8,737 nucleotides of DNA, from positions 1-8,737 of the forward strand of contig JAQVXF010000042.1 in assembly GCA_028709355.1 (NCBI GenBank), written 5' to 3'. This document shows, one piece after another, positions 1 through 5,113 of the stretch. Position 1 is the first letter of the stretch; each line of letters starts with the position of its first letter. The translations under genes were made by a program, and so were the position numbers. The notes below the pieces were generated by a model. That model did not search any database and had not been told where the DNA came from. It was given only the letters and a program-made list of their open reading frames with translations. This stretch comes from Syntrophomonas sp. (GTDB lineage: Bacteria; Bacillota; Syntrophomonadia; Syntrophomonadales; Syntrophomonadaceae).

Positions 1-250
1 TACCGACGTAGATGGCAGAATCAAGAGGATGGCCATCAGTGGCGGATTCATGGAAGTCATGAACAATGAAGCCCGGGTTTTGGCAGAAACAGCTGAGCCG
101 GGAGACGACATTGATGTGCTGAGAGCAAAAGCGGCCAAAGAGAGGGCGGAGGCCCGCTTGGCAGCAAAAGCAGAAGATACCAATCTGGCTAGAGCAGAGG
201 CCGCTCTGCAACGAGCCATAGCCCGCATTCAGGCAGCTGAAATGAAGTAG
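1..250 (+). CDS. atpC: ATP synthase F1 epsilon subunit, C-terminal part (5' truncated by window)
   Basis: The open frame enters from the left edge (first whole codon at position 2) and ends with TAG at 248-250, giving the last 82 residues of a protein that is usually about 130-140 residues long. The visible part begins TDVDGRIKRMAISGGFMEV, the end of the epsilon beta-sandwich. It continues through VLAETAEPGDDIDVLRAKAA into an Ala/Glu/Arg-rich helical hairpin ending in LARAEAALQRAIARIQAAEMK, which fits the two-helix C-terminal domain of the family. In known F-type ATPases this subunit sits in the central stalk, couples rotation to catalysis and can inhibit ATP hydrolysis. It is normally the last gene of the atp operon, and a strong terminator follows 20 bases after the stop. 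The family call is firm; the N-terminal half cannot be seen. Confidence 0.93.
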   Translation, partial: TDVDGRIKRMAISGGFMEVMNNEARVLAETAEPGDDIDVLRAKAAKERAEARLAAKAEDTNLARAEAALQRAIARIQAAEMK

Positions 251-269
251 TCGCCCGATTGAAACATTG

Positions 270-304
270 GCCGGAAGGTTTTTGCCTTCCGGCTTTTTCT
301 TTTC
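270..304 (+). terminator. Rho-independent terminator of the atp operon
   Basis: A perfect 9-bp stem, GCCGGAAGG (270-278) with CCTTCCGGC (285-293), encloses the 6-base loop TTTTTG. It is followed directly by the T-rich tract TTTTTCTTTT (294-303). It lies 20 bases after the atpC stop, so it very probably ends the ATP synthase transcript. Confidence 0.93.
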
Positions 305-539
305 TGCGCAGACTTTGTTTGCGTTGGCGTCAGCAGGAAGGGGTGGCAAATTGGTAGCGGAGATATAATTATGAGATTAGTTTGTAACAATAATGTCACG
401 CAGTTACAATAAGGAAACAGATGTGATACAATTAGATTACATAGGAGGATAAGGATAGAACTTAAAATCTTCTACACGATATATCCGCAGGAGTCATTAT
501 TAGGGGCCTGGCGACAGAAAAGCCGGAAGCATTTAAGAG
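305..539. other. Intergenic region between atpC terminator and sigma-54 promoter
   Basis: I see no convincing gene in these 235 bases. They hold an inverted repeat (382-409, listed separately), a 13-codon frame starting ATG at 371 with only a GGAG before it, and an orphan AGGAGG (443-448). The AGGAGG is followed 6 bases later by ATA rather than a usual start codon, at the head of a 31-codon open frame (455-550); this is discussed as a finding. A TATAAT hexamer at 364-369 has no acceptable -35 partner. Confidence 0.6.
382..409. promoter_or_regulatory. Inverted repeat TTGTAAC-N14-GTTACAA, candidate activator site
   Basis: TTGTAAC (382-388) and its exact reverse complement GTTACAA (403-409) are separated by 14 bases. 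The arm centres are 21 bp apart, about two helical turns, so both arms would face the same side of the DNA. The repeat is centred roughly 170 bp upstream of the start site predicted for the sigma-54 promoter at 540-556. That is within the usual range for upstream sites bound by sigma-54 enhancer-binding proteins. It matches no activator consensus that I recognise with confidence, and 7-bp arms can occur by chance. Confidence 0.35.
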
Positions 540-556
540 TTGGCACATAAATTGCT
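540..556 (+). promoter_or_regulatory. Sigma-54 (RpoN) -24/-12 promoter
   Basis: The sequence TTGGCAC-ATAAA-TTGCT contains the invariant GG (542-543) and GC (554-555) with exactly 10 bases between them. It matches the known sigma-54 consensus TGGCAC-N5-TTGCW at every defined position considered here. Transcription would start near 567, giving a leader of about 90 bases before the 55-codon gene at 659. A TATAAT hexamer lies just downstream (561-566). With TTGGCA as -35 its spacer would be only 15 bp, so a housekeeping sigma-A promoter is a poorer but possible reading. Confidence 0.72.
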
Positions 557-658
557 AGTATATAATGATACAAAAGGGTAGAACAATAGATCGTAATGAT
601 GAGATTGAATGACCAGGTAACATGAATAGCACAAACAAACAGTTAGGAGGCGAACGCG

Positions 659-826
659 ATGACTACCAAGTTCTTAAATGAGACAAGTTACCGTTTTAAA
701 CCCGAGGACAGCAGCCACAGGAAACTTGCGGGCATGGAGAATCTGACCATCGAGGTCGGCTTCCTGGGTTTGATGGCTATGTTGCTGATGGGATTGCTGA
801 TGATACTATTAATGGTATTAAGCTAA
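659..826 (+). CDS. Small single-pass membrane peptide (55 aa), unknown function
   Basis: ATG at 659 follows a perfect AGGAGG (645-650) with an 8-base spacer, and the frame ends TAA at 824-826. The peptide starts MTTKFLNETSYRFKPEDSS, has a charged soluble segment to about residue 32, and finishes in one strongly hydrophobic stretch (about 33-54), so it looks tail-anchored. The hydrophobic part contains three consecutive Leu-Leu-Met-x units (residues 42-53), with Met at 39, 41, 44, 48 and 52; 41, 44, 48 and 52 would fall along one helix face. It lies downstream of the sigma-54 promoter and is followed by a terminator-like hairpin, so it is probably transcribed alone. I do not recognise the family. 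A regulator of a membrane complex, a structural micropeptide or a type I toxin-like peptide are all possible. The strong RBS and the promoter/terminator bracket make it a credible gene despite its size. Confidence 0.7.
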   Translation: MTTKFLNETSYRFKPEDSSHRKLAGMENLTIEVGFLGLMAMLLMGLLMILLMVLS

Positions 827-841
827 ACAGTGTGATGAGTA

Positions 842-860
842 ATATGCTTGCCTAGCATAT
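842..860. repeat. Short hairpin ATATGC-N7-GCATAT
   Basis: ATATGC (842-847) and GCATAT (855-860) pair perfectly across the 7-base loop TTGCCTA. The loop lies inside a CTTGCCTAG (847-855) that recurs at 925-933 on the other side of the larger hairpin. Confidence 0.35.
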
Positions 861-877
861 CGAATAGTCTCAGGTTA

Positions 878-928
878 ACGGAGGGTCCAGTCGCAGAATA
901 ATTGATTCCGGACCCTCCGTATTTCTTG
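878..928 (+). terminator. Terminator-like long hairpin after the 55-codon gene
   Basis: ACGGAGGGTCC (878-888) and GGACCCTCCGT (910-920) form a perfect GC-rich 11-bp stem with a 21-base loop. Inside the loop GAAT/ATTC can add a small upper helix. The 3' side is followed by ATTTCTT, a short, interrupted T tract. The position 52 bases after the stop of the 55-codon gene suits transcription termination, giving a transcript of about 360 bases from the sigma-54 start. The weak T tract means it could instead be a stabilising or processing structure. Confidence 0.55.
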
Positions 929-942
929 CCTAGACTCGGCAA
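926..942. repeat. Short hairpin TTGCC-N7-GGCAA
   Basis: TTGCC (926-930) pairs with GGCAA (938-942) across a 7-base loop. The left arm belongs to the second copy of the direct repeat CTTGCCTAG (847-855 and 925-933). It sits immediately 3' of the 11-bp hairpin and could compete with that hairpin's T tract. Confidence 0.3.
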
Positions 943-1106
943 TGGTAAATAGTGACCACAATCTCCGTAGGATACATTCAGCCATGCGGCTATAATGAGT
1001 ACCAACCCCTTCTTCATTTATTGGGAGGGGCAATTGGTGGTTGTATTTGAGATTTAAGCAACAAGTCCGATAGATAACGAATGGTCAATGAATTTGGATT
1101 GTGAAT

Positions 1107-1119
1107 CCATATCATATGG
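1107..1119. repeat. 13-bp palindrome CCATATCATATGG
   Basis: The arms CCATAT and ATATGG are perfect around a single central C. The palindrome overlaps a second small dyad, GGATT-GTG-AATCC (1096-1108). Together they lie just upstream of the candidate promoter at 1131-1159 and could be an operator, although no known regulator is recognised. Confidence 0.3.
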
Positions 1120-1130
1120 TATTAATGATA

Positions 1131-1159
1131 CAGACAAAAATCATGAAATGATCTATTAT
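1131..1159 (+). promoter_or_regulatory. Possible sigma-A promoter for the AAA+/VWA unit
   Basis: CAGACA (1131-1136; four of six to TTGACA) and TATTAT (1154-1159; five of six to TATAAT) are 17 bases apart. Transcription would start near 1166, with a leader of about 130 bases. This is the best-spaced pair I found between the terminator-like hairpin at 878-928 and the gene at 1299, but matches of this quality occur by chance in AT-rich DNA. Confidence 0.3.
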
Positions 1160-1298
1160 TGATTCAGGAAGCAGGGTGGGGATGATTGTCACTGGGGACG
1201 CCGGATTTAGTAAATGGCTTTTGGAGTCAAGTGCCATTGGATAAGCATTTGGTAGGATTGGCACCGGGCGTCATTGATTCTTAAAAGGAGGATTGTGT

Positions 1299-2513
1299 AT
1301 GTTAAAGTACTATGCTCAGTTAGAACAGTATGAAGGAAATAAAGCTCTTTTCGATATGATCAAGATGTCAATGGTTTCGACCATAGCAGATGAACCCTTG
1401 CACATCCATGCTGAGGGCCTGCGGGGCACAGGAAAAACTACGATCATGAGAAAGACTCAGGATATTCTTCCTCCGATTATCCGGGTCAAGGGTTGTATCT
1501 ACAATTGCGATCCGGCCAAACCCCATTGTCCCATGCACCATCACATGTCAGCTCAGGCAATTGCCGATATCGGGATCGAAGCAGTCCCGATGCCTTTCAT
1601 GGAGATATCGCATTCGGCTAAAGTAGGCACTGTGGCCGGCAGTATAGACCTGGCCAAACTCACTGATCCCAGCAAGCCAGAGGCAGGTCTGCTACCAGGT
1701 CTGATCCCCCAGGCCCATCGGGGCATCTTGTTTGTGGATGAGATAAATCGTCTGGCCGATACCGCACCGGAAATAACGGATATTCTTTTAGACTTGATGG
1801 GCACCAAGCCCGGAGTAGTCCAAATCGAAGAGGCTGGCCTACCGGTTGTCTCGGTCAAAGTTAATGTCTCGGTGTGGGCCGCCTCCAATCCGGACGAGGA
1901 TCCCGGACCGCTGGAAGAAATACGCCGGCAGCTGTCCGATCGTTTCGACATGGTTTGCTACATGGGAAGACCTACATCCATAGATGTTCTGGCCAAAATG
2001 CTAAAGGAAAATTTCCATACCACCAGACTGGAACCGGAACGCGAGCAAATGAATTTGGATGCTATCATGAAGAAGCACCAAGAATATACCCAGACCCTGC
2101 TGCGGTGGGCGGAAATATATAGGGAGTCTGACCTGCCGGATTTCGTCCGCAACTATATTGCCCGGCTCTATGTAAAACACAACCTGGAGAGTATCAGAGC
2201 GATTGAGGCTATGCAGCAGGGGGCGGTGCTATTTAGCATTATTAATGAACGAGACCAGGCCAGTATCAACGATGTAGCCCGCATACTGCCCCTTATATTG
2301 AAGCATCGTATGGATGCTGATGGACTCATCCGGGTCATCAACGATGATGGCAAAGGCGGGCCTATATTCAGTTCGGGAGGCAAGAAGTCCTCAGATAAAA
2401 ACGAACCGGGCGAAGATCCTGAGTATTTTAAGAAAGAGGGTCGCCCGCTCAAGGATTTGAAGCGCAAGGATTTAGTTAATACCGAGAAATCCATCGACTT
2501 TAACCGCGATTAA
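1299..2513 (+). CDS. BchI/ChlI-like AAA+ ATPase (MoxR-type superfamily), orphan
   Basis: A 404-residue protein. ATG at 1299 is chosen because AAGGAGG (1285-1291) lies 7 bases before it; an in-frame TTG at 1293 touches the Shine-Dalgarno. The order of motifs is that of magnesium-chelatase subunit I. Walker A is GLRGTGKTT (residues 40-48), then a Cys/His-rich YNCDPAKPHCPMHHH (about 68-82), GSIDLAKL (about 115-122), LLPGLIPQAHRGILFVDEIN with Walker B (Asp-Glu at about 147-148), the sensor-1 Asn in AASNPDE (about 197) and an arginine-finger-like SDRFDM (Arg about 215). A helical lid with a possible sensor-2 Arg (about 300) and a charged tail follow. In the family this ATPase forms a hexameric ring that drives a VWA partner to act on a client, such as metal insertion. 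The VWA gene starts 15 bases downstream, so the two are surely co-transcribed. No tetrapyrrole or chelatase H gene is present, so the true client is unknown and I assign no bch or chl symbol. Confidence 0.88.
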   Translation: MLKYYAQLEQYEGNKALFDMIKMSMVSTIADEPLHIHAEGLRGTGKTTIMRKTQDILPPIIRVKGCIYNCDPAKPHCPMHHHMSAQAIADIGIEAVPMPFMEISHSAKVGTVAGSIDLAKLTDPSKPEAGLLPGLIPQAHRGILFVDEINRLADTAPEITDILLDLMGTKPGVVQIEEAGLPVVSVKVNVSVWAASNPDEDPGPLEEIRRQLSDRFDMVCYMGRPTSIDVLAKMLKENFHTTRLEPEREQMNLDAIMKKHQEYTQTLLRWAEIYRESDLPDFVRNYIARLYVKHNLESIRAIEAMQQGAVLFSIINERDQASINDVARILPLILKHRMDADGLIRVINDDGKGGPIFSSGGKKSSDKNEPGEDPEYFKKEGRPLKDLKRKDLVNTEKSIDFNRD

Positions 2514-2528
2514 TTGGGAGGCAGCTTC

Positions 2529-4289
2529 ATGGAAACCGGGCAAGGCAGAATCAACAGTGCTACCTCAGTAGCCAATTATCTGGGGCTATACCTTGGTCAG
2601 GACCAAGGGGTACGACTAGGAGATAGTGTGGTGGTCAGCACCAAGGCCCATAGAAGGATGCCGGAGAAGAAAATTAAGGGCCAAGTGGAGATCTTGCTCA
2701 ATTCTGACGCTGGTCAGACCTACCTCAACTACGTCGACACCGACCAAATAGTTCATATAGACGTGTACCATATGCCAGGAAATATAGACCCCCAGAAGGT
2801 CGCGCTTGGCATATTTTGGGCTGTAAATGATTTTGTGATTGAAGAGGACGAACAATTAAAATACGCTGATGATGTGCGATTTAAAGCGGTAGCCGCCTAT
2901 GTCGAAAAACTCCAGATCACTACCAATCTGGGACAAGGATGGCTGTTCGACATAATGCAAAATGAAATGGAACCGTACATTGAGGGTGAGGAAGGTCAGG
3001 ACCATGTCCATATCCTGATCCGCTTGAACCGTCAACAATATGCTCTGGTGTACGTAATTGCTGCGGCAGTTGAAGAGGTAATCCTGCAGTCAGGCGTGCA
3101 ATTGGCTGAGGTTCGCAACATAACCCATGGCAAAGAAAAAAAGATTCTTGATGATTTTGGCAATTATATCAAACTGCCCTGGAAAAAATTCAAGGGAAAA
3201 GACGCCATGCTCATGGCCCCAGATGAAAATGTAAACCAACTGGTATTGAAGTTGGCGGAAAAATTCGGTGGAGTAGAAGATATCGAGGAGTGGATGCAGA
3301 TGTTTTCCACCAATATCTTCAAAAGAAAGGGAGCCGACTTCCAGAAGAAAAAATGGGGCGACGTAGATCATTATGTCAAGCAGCTGGAAGAATTGGGATT
3401 GATGCAGAAGACCCCATTGGGTCGAATACTTACCAAGCAGGGTCTAGCTGTCCAAGACTATGTCATCAAACATCGGATTGAACTGGAGACTGAGATAAGG
3501 CGCAATATCCGGCGAGTGCCCGGGGGGCGTACATCCCGGTTCAGTAAGATCGGGCAATCGGATCAGGACACCACTGATGTCCAACTGGTTAATTACAACC
3601 GTACGCTCAATAAGCGGGACAATTGGACCGGCAACATGGCCGTGGCGCAGACGGTGGTGCAAGCCAAGAAGAGTGGCCTGCTGCGGGGCGATAAGAGGCT
3701 GTCTATCAAGAAGCAGGACTTGCATTTTTACGATAAGAAGACCTACATACCTATAGATATTTGCTTGCTATTGGATGCCAGCGGTAGTATGGCCGGCGAA
3801 AAAAGGCAGGCGGCCAGTTTCTTAGCCCAGCACTTGCTTCTCACCGGCAAGGAAAGGGTGGCAGTGGTAACCTTCCAGGAAAGAAGCGCTCGTGTTGTAG
3901 CACCATTTACCCGTAGCCAGAGTGTTTTGAATAAGGGACTGCAGACCATCAATCCGGCGGGGATGACCCCGTTAGCCAGTGGAATTATGACGGCCTTGGA
4001 TTTGATTAAGAACAGTCGGGTGCGCAATCCCCTGCTGGTATTGATAACAGACGGCATTCCCAATGCGGCATTATGGACTATGGATGCCCAGGCGGATGCA
4101 CTTTCAGCAGCTGCCAACATTCCCGGTCAGAAGCTTCGATTCATTTGCATCGGGGTCGAATCCAATGCCAGCTTTATGGAGAAGCTGGCCCAGGCAGGGG
4201 AAGGGGCTCTATATCTGGTTGATGATCTCAATAAAGAGAATCTGATCAATCTGGTCCGTTATGAAAAGAAAAACATAGTAAAAAAATAG
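2529..4289 (+). CDS. ChlD-like VWA-domain protein with long unrecognised N-terminal region
   Basis: A 586-residue protein. ATG at 2529 is preceded by GGGAGG (2516-2521) with a 7-base spacer; an upstream in-frame TTG at 2514 has no ribosome binding site. The C-terminal 180 residues are a VWA domain with a complete MIDAS metal site: DASGS (416-420), Thr in GMTPL (480) and Asp in LITDG (508). The approach to it, RLSIKKQDLHF and then IDICLLLDASGSMAG, and the layout after it (VAVVTFQERSARVVAPFTRS, then GMTPLASG) resemble ChlD/BchD. Residues 1 to about 390 match no family that I recognise. They look soluble, with a possible winged-helix-like segment (about 275-315, LEELGLMQKTPLGRILTKQG) and a basic linker (about 320-340). 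There is no ChlD-type degenerate AAA+ half, which distinguishes it from true chelatase subunit D. The likely role is adaptor or co-chaperone for the upstream ATPase, with a metal-dependent client contact. The partnership is well supported by gene order; the substrate is not known. Confidence 0.85.
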   Translation: METGQGRINSATSVANYLGLYLGQDQGVRLGDSVVVSTKAHRRMPEKKIKGQVEILLNSDAGQTYLNYVDTDQIVHIDVYHMPGNIDPQKVALGIFWAVNDFVIEEDEQLKYADDVRFKAVAAYVEKLQITTNLGQGWLFDIMQNEMEPYIEGEEGQDHVHILIRLNRQQYALVYVIAAAVEEVILQSGVQLAEVRNITHGKEKKILDDFGNYIKLPWKKFKGKDAMLMAPDENVNQLVLKLAEKFGGVEDIEEWMQMFSTNIFKRKGADFQKKKWGDVDHYVKQLEELGLMQKTPLGRILTKQGLAVQDYVIKHRIELETEIRRNIRRVPGGRTSRFSKIGQSDQDTTDVQLVNYNRTLNKRDNWTGNMAVAQTVVQAKKSGLLRGDKRLSIKKQDLHFYDKKTYIPIDICLLLDASGSMAGEKRQAASFLAQHLLLTGKERVAVVTFQERSARVVAPFTRSQSVLNKGLQTINPAGMTPLASGIMTALDLIKNSRVRNPLLVLITDGIPNAALWTMDAQADALSAAANIPGQKLRFICIGVESNASFMEKLAQAGEGALYLVDDLNKENLINLVRYEKKNIVKK

Positions 4290-4508
4290 TCTGGTCCGAT
4301 GTTTTATGAGTTGATATTGGAGTTTCGACTAAGCACCCAAAACGGCTGGGAGAGGCTTATCACCTGGTCCGCCTTGGTGTGTTAATTTATCGCAATCAAG
4401 GGTGGTGTATTTAAAGGCATTAAACTATAATTAGAGGCATAGTTATTTTGCAAGGTTATAATATTCTTTAGCCCCCGTTCCAAGGGCATTCAAAGGGAGA
4501 ATAACTAT
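4290..4508. other. Non-coding gap before the small-gene cluster
   Basis: These 219 bases contain no credible gene. A 28-codon frame from ATG at 4299 lacks a ribosome binding site. They contain two of three copies of CTGGTCCG (4291-4298 and 4364-4371; the first copy, 4251-4258, is in the end of the VWA gene), an imperfect hairpin around 4331-4357 without a T tract, and two perfect TATAAT hexamers (4426-4431 and 4457-4462) with poor -35 partners. Confidence 0.55.
4426..4462 (+). promoter_or_regulatory. Candidate -10 elements for the small-gene cluster
   Basis: Perfect TATAAT hexamers lie at 4426-4431 and 4457-4462, 47 bases or more before the first small gene. Neither has a good -35 at 16-18 bases (TGGTGT and GAGGCA are the nearest). 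Two exact -10 boxes in a 219-base gap suggest an internal promoter, but the evidence is weak and read-through from the VWA gene is equally possible. Confidence 0.25.
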
Positions 4509-4634
4509 ATGCACGATTATGCCGTTATTAATCATATATACTTGCTGGGACAATTGAATCCATATAAGACCCACCTCAATCGGATTGGCAGCAAAGCCAG
4601 GACCGCCAGTATGAAAGGTATGGAGGCAATATGA
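4509..4634 (+). CDS. Putative 41-residue protein, translationally coupled to next gene
   Basis: ATG at 4509 is preceded by AAAGGGAG (4492-4499) with a 9-base spacer. The 41-codon frame ends with TGA at 4632-4634, overlapping the ATG of the next gene (4631-4633) as ATGA, a classic coupling arrangement. The product, starting MHDYAVINHIYLLGQLNPYK, is basic in its second half and has no clear membrane segment or signal peptide. I do not recognise it. The well-spaced ribosome binding site and the exact stop/start overlap argue that it is translated, either as a real micropeptide or as a leader that tunes expression of the next gene. Because it is so short, chance remains possible. Confidence 0.5.
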   Translation: MHDYAVINHIYLLGQLNPYKTHLNRIGSKARTASMKGMEAI

Positions 4635-4837
4635 AATATGGTCCATTGGAATTATTGGTGGTAGGAGTTCTTACCTACTATCTGATAAAGGGGATCATGT
4701 TTTTGGGGATGTGGGTCGGTTTGGGCCGCATGACCGAGGTTGGTAAAGAGCGGGCCGCCAAGCAAGCTGAGGAGAGAAGAATCAAACGGGAGAAGAGGGA
4801 CCAGCGAGCCCGGGACAATGCAAATCCAAAATACTAA
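4631..4837 (+). CDS. Small single-pass membrane protein with charged tail (68 aa)
   Basis: ATG at 4631 overlaps the stop of the 41-codon gene, and GGAGG (4622-4626) lies only 4 bases before it, so translation is probably helped by coupling. Residues about 5-31 (starting GPLELLVVGVLTYYLIKGIM) form one long hydrophobic, Gly-containing segment. Residues 34-68 are an Arg/Lys/Glu/Ala-rich, probably helical tail (AAKQAEERRIKREKRDQRAR). The strongly positive tail predicts a cytoplasmic C-terminus. The shape (N-terminal anchor, charged helix) is common among small scaffold-like membrane proteins, but I recognise no family. It lies 14 bases before the similarly built 80-codon gene, so they are probably one transcript. 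Confidence 0.72.
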   Translation: MKYGPLELLVVGVLTYYLIKGIMFLGMWVGLGRMTEVGKERAAKQAEERRIKREKRDQRARDNANPKY

Positions 4838-4851
4838 GTGGAAGGGGCCTG

Positions 4852-5094
4852 ATGTATTTGAACAACCTGCAGATGAAGTTTGTGGTATTCATTGCTGTGG
4901 TCTTTGTAATCACAATGGCGTTTGCCTACATTATCTATCGTCAGTTCAATAAGGTAGGCAAGACCGCTTTAGAAGCCAAGCAGCGCCAACAGGAATATCA
5001 GGACCAGTTAGATGTCCAGAACGAAGGATTTTCCCAACAAGATTTTGAAAATCTGACCCCAGATAATCAAGACCAGACTACTTCTCAGAAGTAA
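4852..5094 (+). CDS. Small single-pass membrane protein with Gln-rich tail (80 aa)
   Basis: ATG at 4852 follows GGAAGGGG (4840-4847) by a short spacer; a second in-frame ATG (codon 8) would also leave the membrane anchor intact. Residues about 9-29 (KFVVFIAVVFVITMAFAYII) form one hydrophobic helix. The rest is hydrophilic: a Gln/Glu/Lys helix that could coil (about 30-55), then an Asp/Gln/Thr/Ser-rich end. Charges on the two sides of the membrane segment are similar, with slightly more Lys/Arg after it, so a cytoplasmic tail is favoured. It ends the three-gene cluster, with a terminator 19 bases after the stop. No family is recognised. Confidence 0.75.
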   Translation: MYLNNLQMKFVVFIAVVFVITMAFAYIIYRQFNKVGKTALEAKQRQQEYQDQLDVQNEGFSQQDFENLTPDNQDQTTSQK

Positions 5095-5113
5095 TCATAC
5101 ATATAAGATACCG

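Larger units (their letters stand above)
943..1298. other. Non-coding upstream region of the AAA+/VWA unit
   Basis: No frame here has both a start and a Shine-Dalgarno sequence, on either strand. The stretch holds the overlapping palindromes GGATT-GTG-AATCC (1096-1108) and CCATAT-C-ATATGG (1107-1119), a possible promoter at 1131-1159, and a half-match to a sigma-54 site (TTGGCAC at 1258-1264) whose -12 part is wrong. The end carries the AAGGAGG ribosome binding site (1285-1291) of the ATPase gene. Confidence 0.6.

Noticed and set aside
371..412. 13-codon frame MRLVCNNNVTQLQ as a leader peptide
   Set aside because: It has only GGAG as a ribosome site, no attenuator follows, and it merely overlaps the inverted repeat.
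823..1017. Minus-strand 64-codon frame beginning MKKGLVLIIAAWLNVSYG, resembling a signal peptide
   Set aside because: There is no Shine-Dalgarno before its ATG on the minus strand (the sequence there is CCCCTCCC), and the frame is built across the 11-bp hairpin and its flanking repeats. The hydrophobic start is probably chance.
1258..1276. TTGGCAC as a second sigma-54 promoter before the ATPase gene
   Set aside because: At the required distance the bases are GTCAT instead of TTGCT, so the GC at -12 is missing, and transcription would start almost at the ribosome binding site.
901..1280. ATTGATTC at 901, 1158 and 1273 as an operator family
   Set aside because: The copies are irregularly spaced with dissimilar flanks; an AT-rich 8-mer repeated in 400 bases of non-coding DNA is weak evidence.
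4299..4385. 28-codon frame after the VWA gene
   Set aside because: It has no ribosome binding site and no recognisable features.
4431..4451. GAGGCA...TTTTGC sigma-54-like motif upstream of the small-gene cluster
   Set aside because: The GG and GC are 12 bases apart, not 10.
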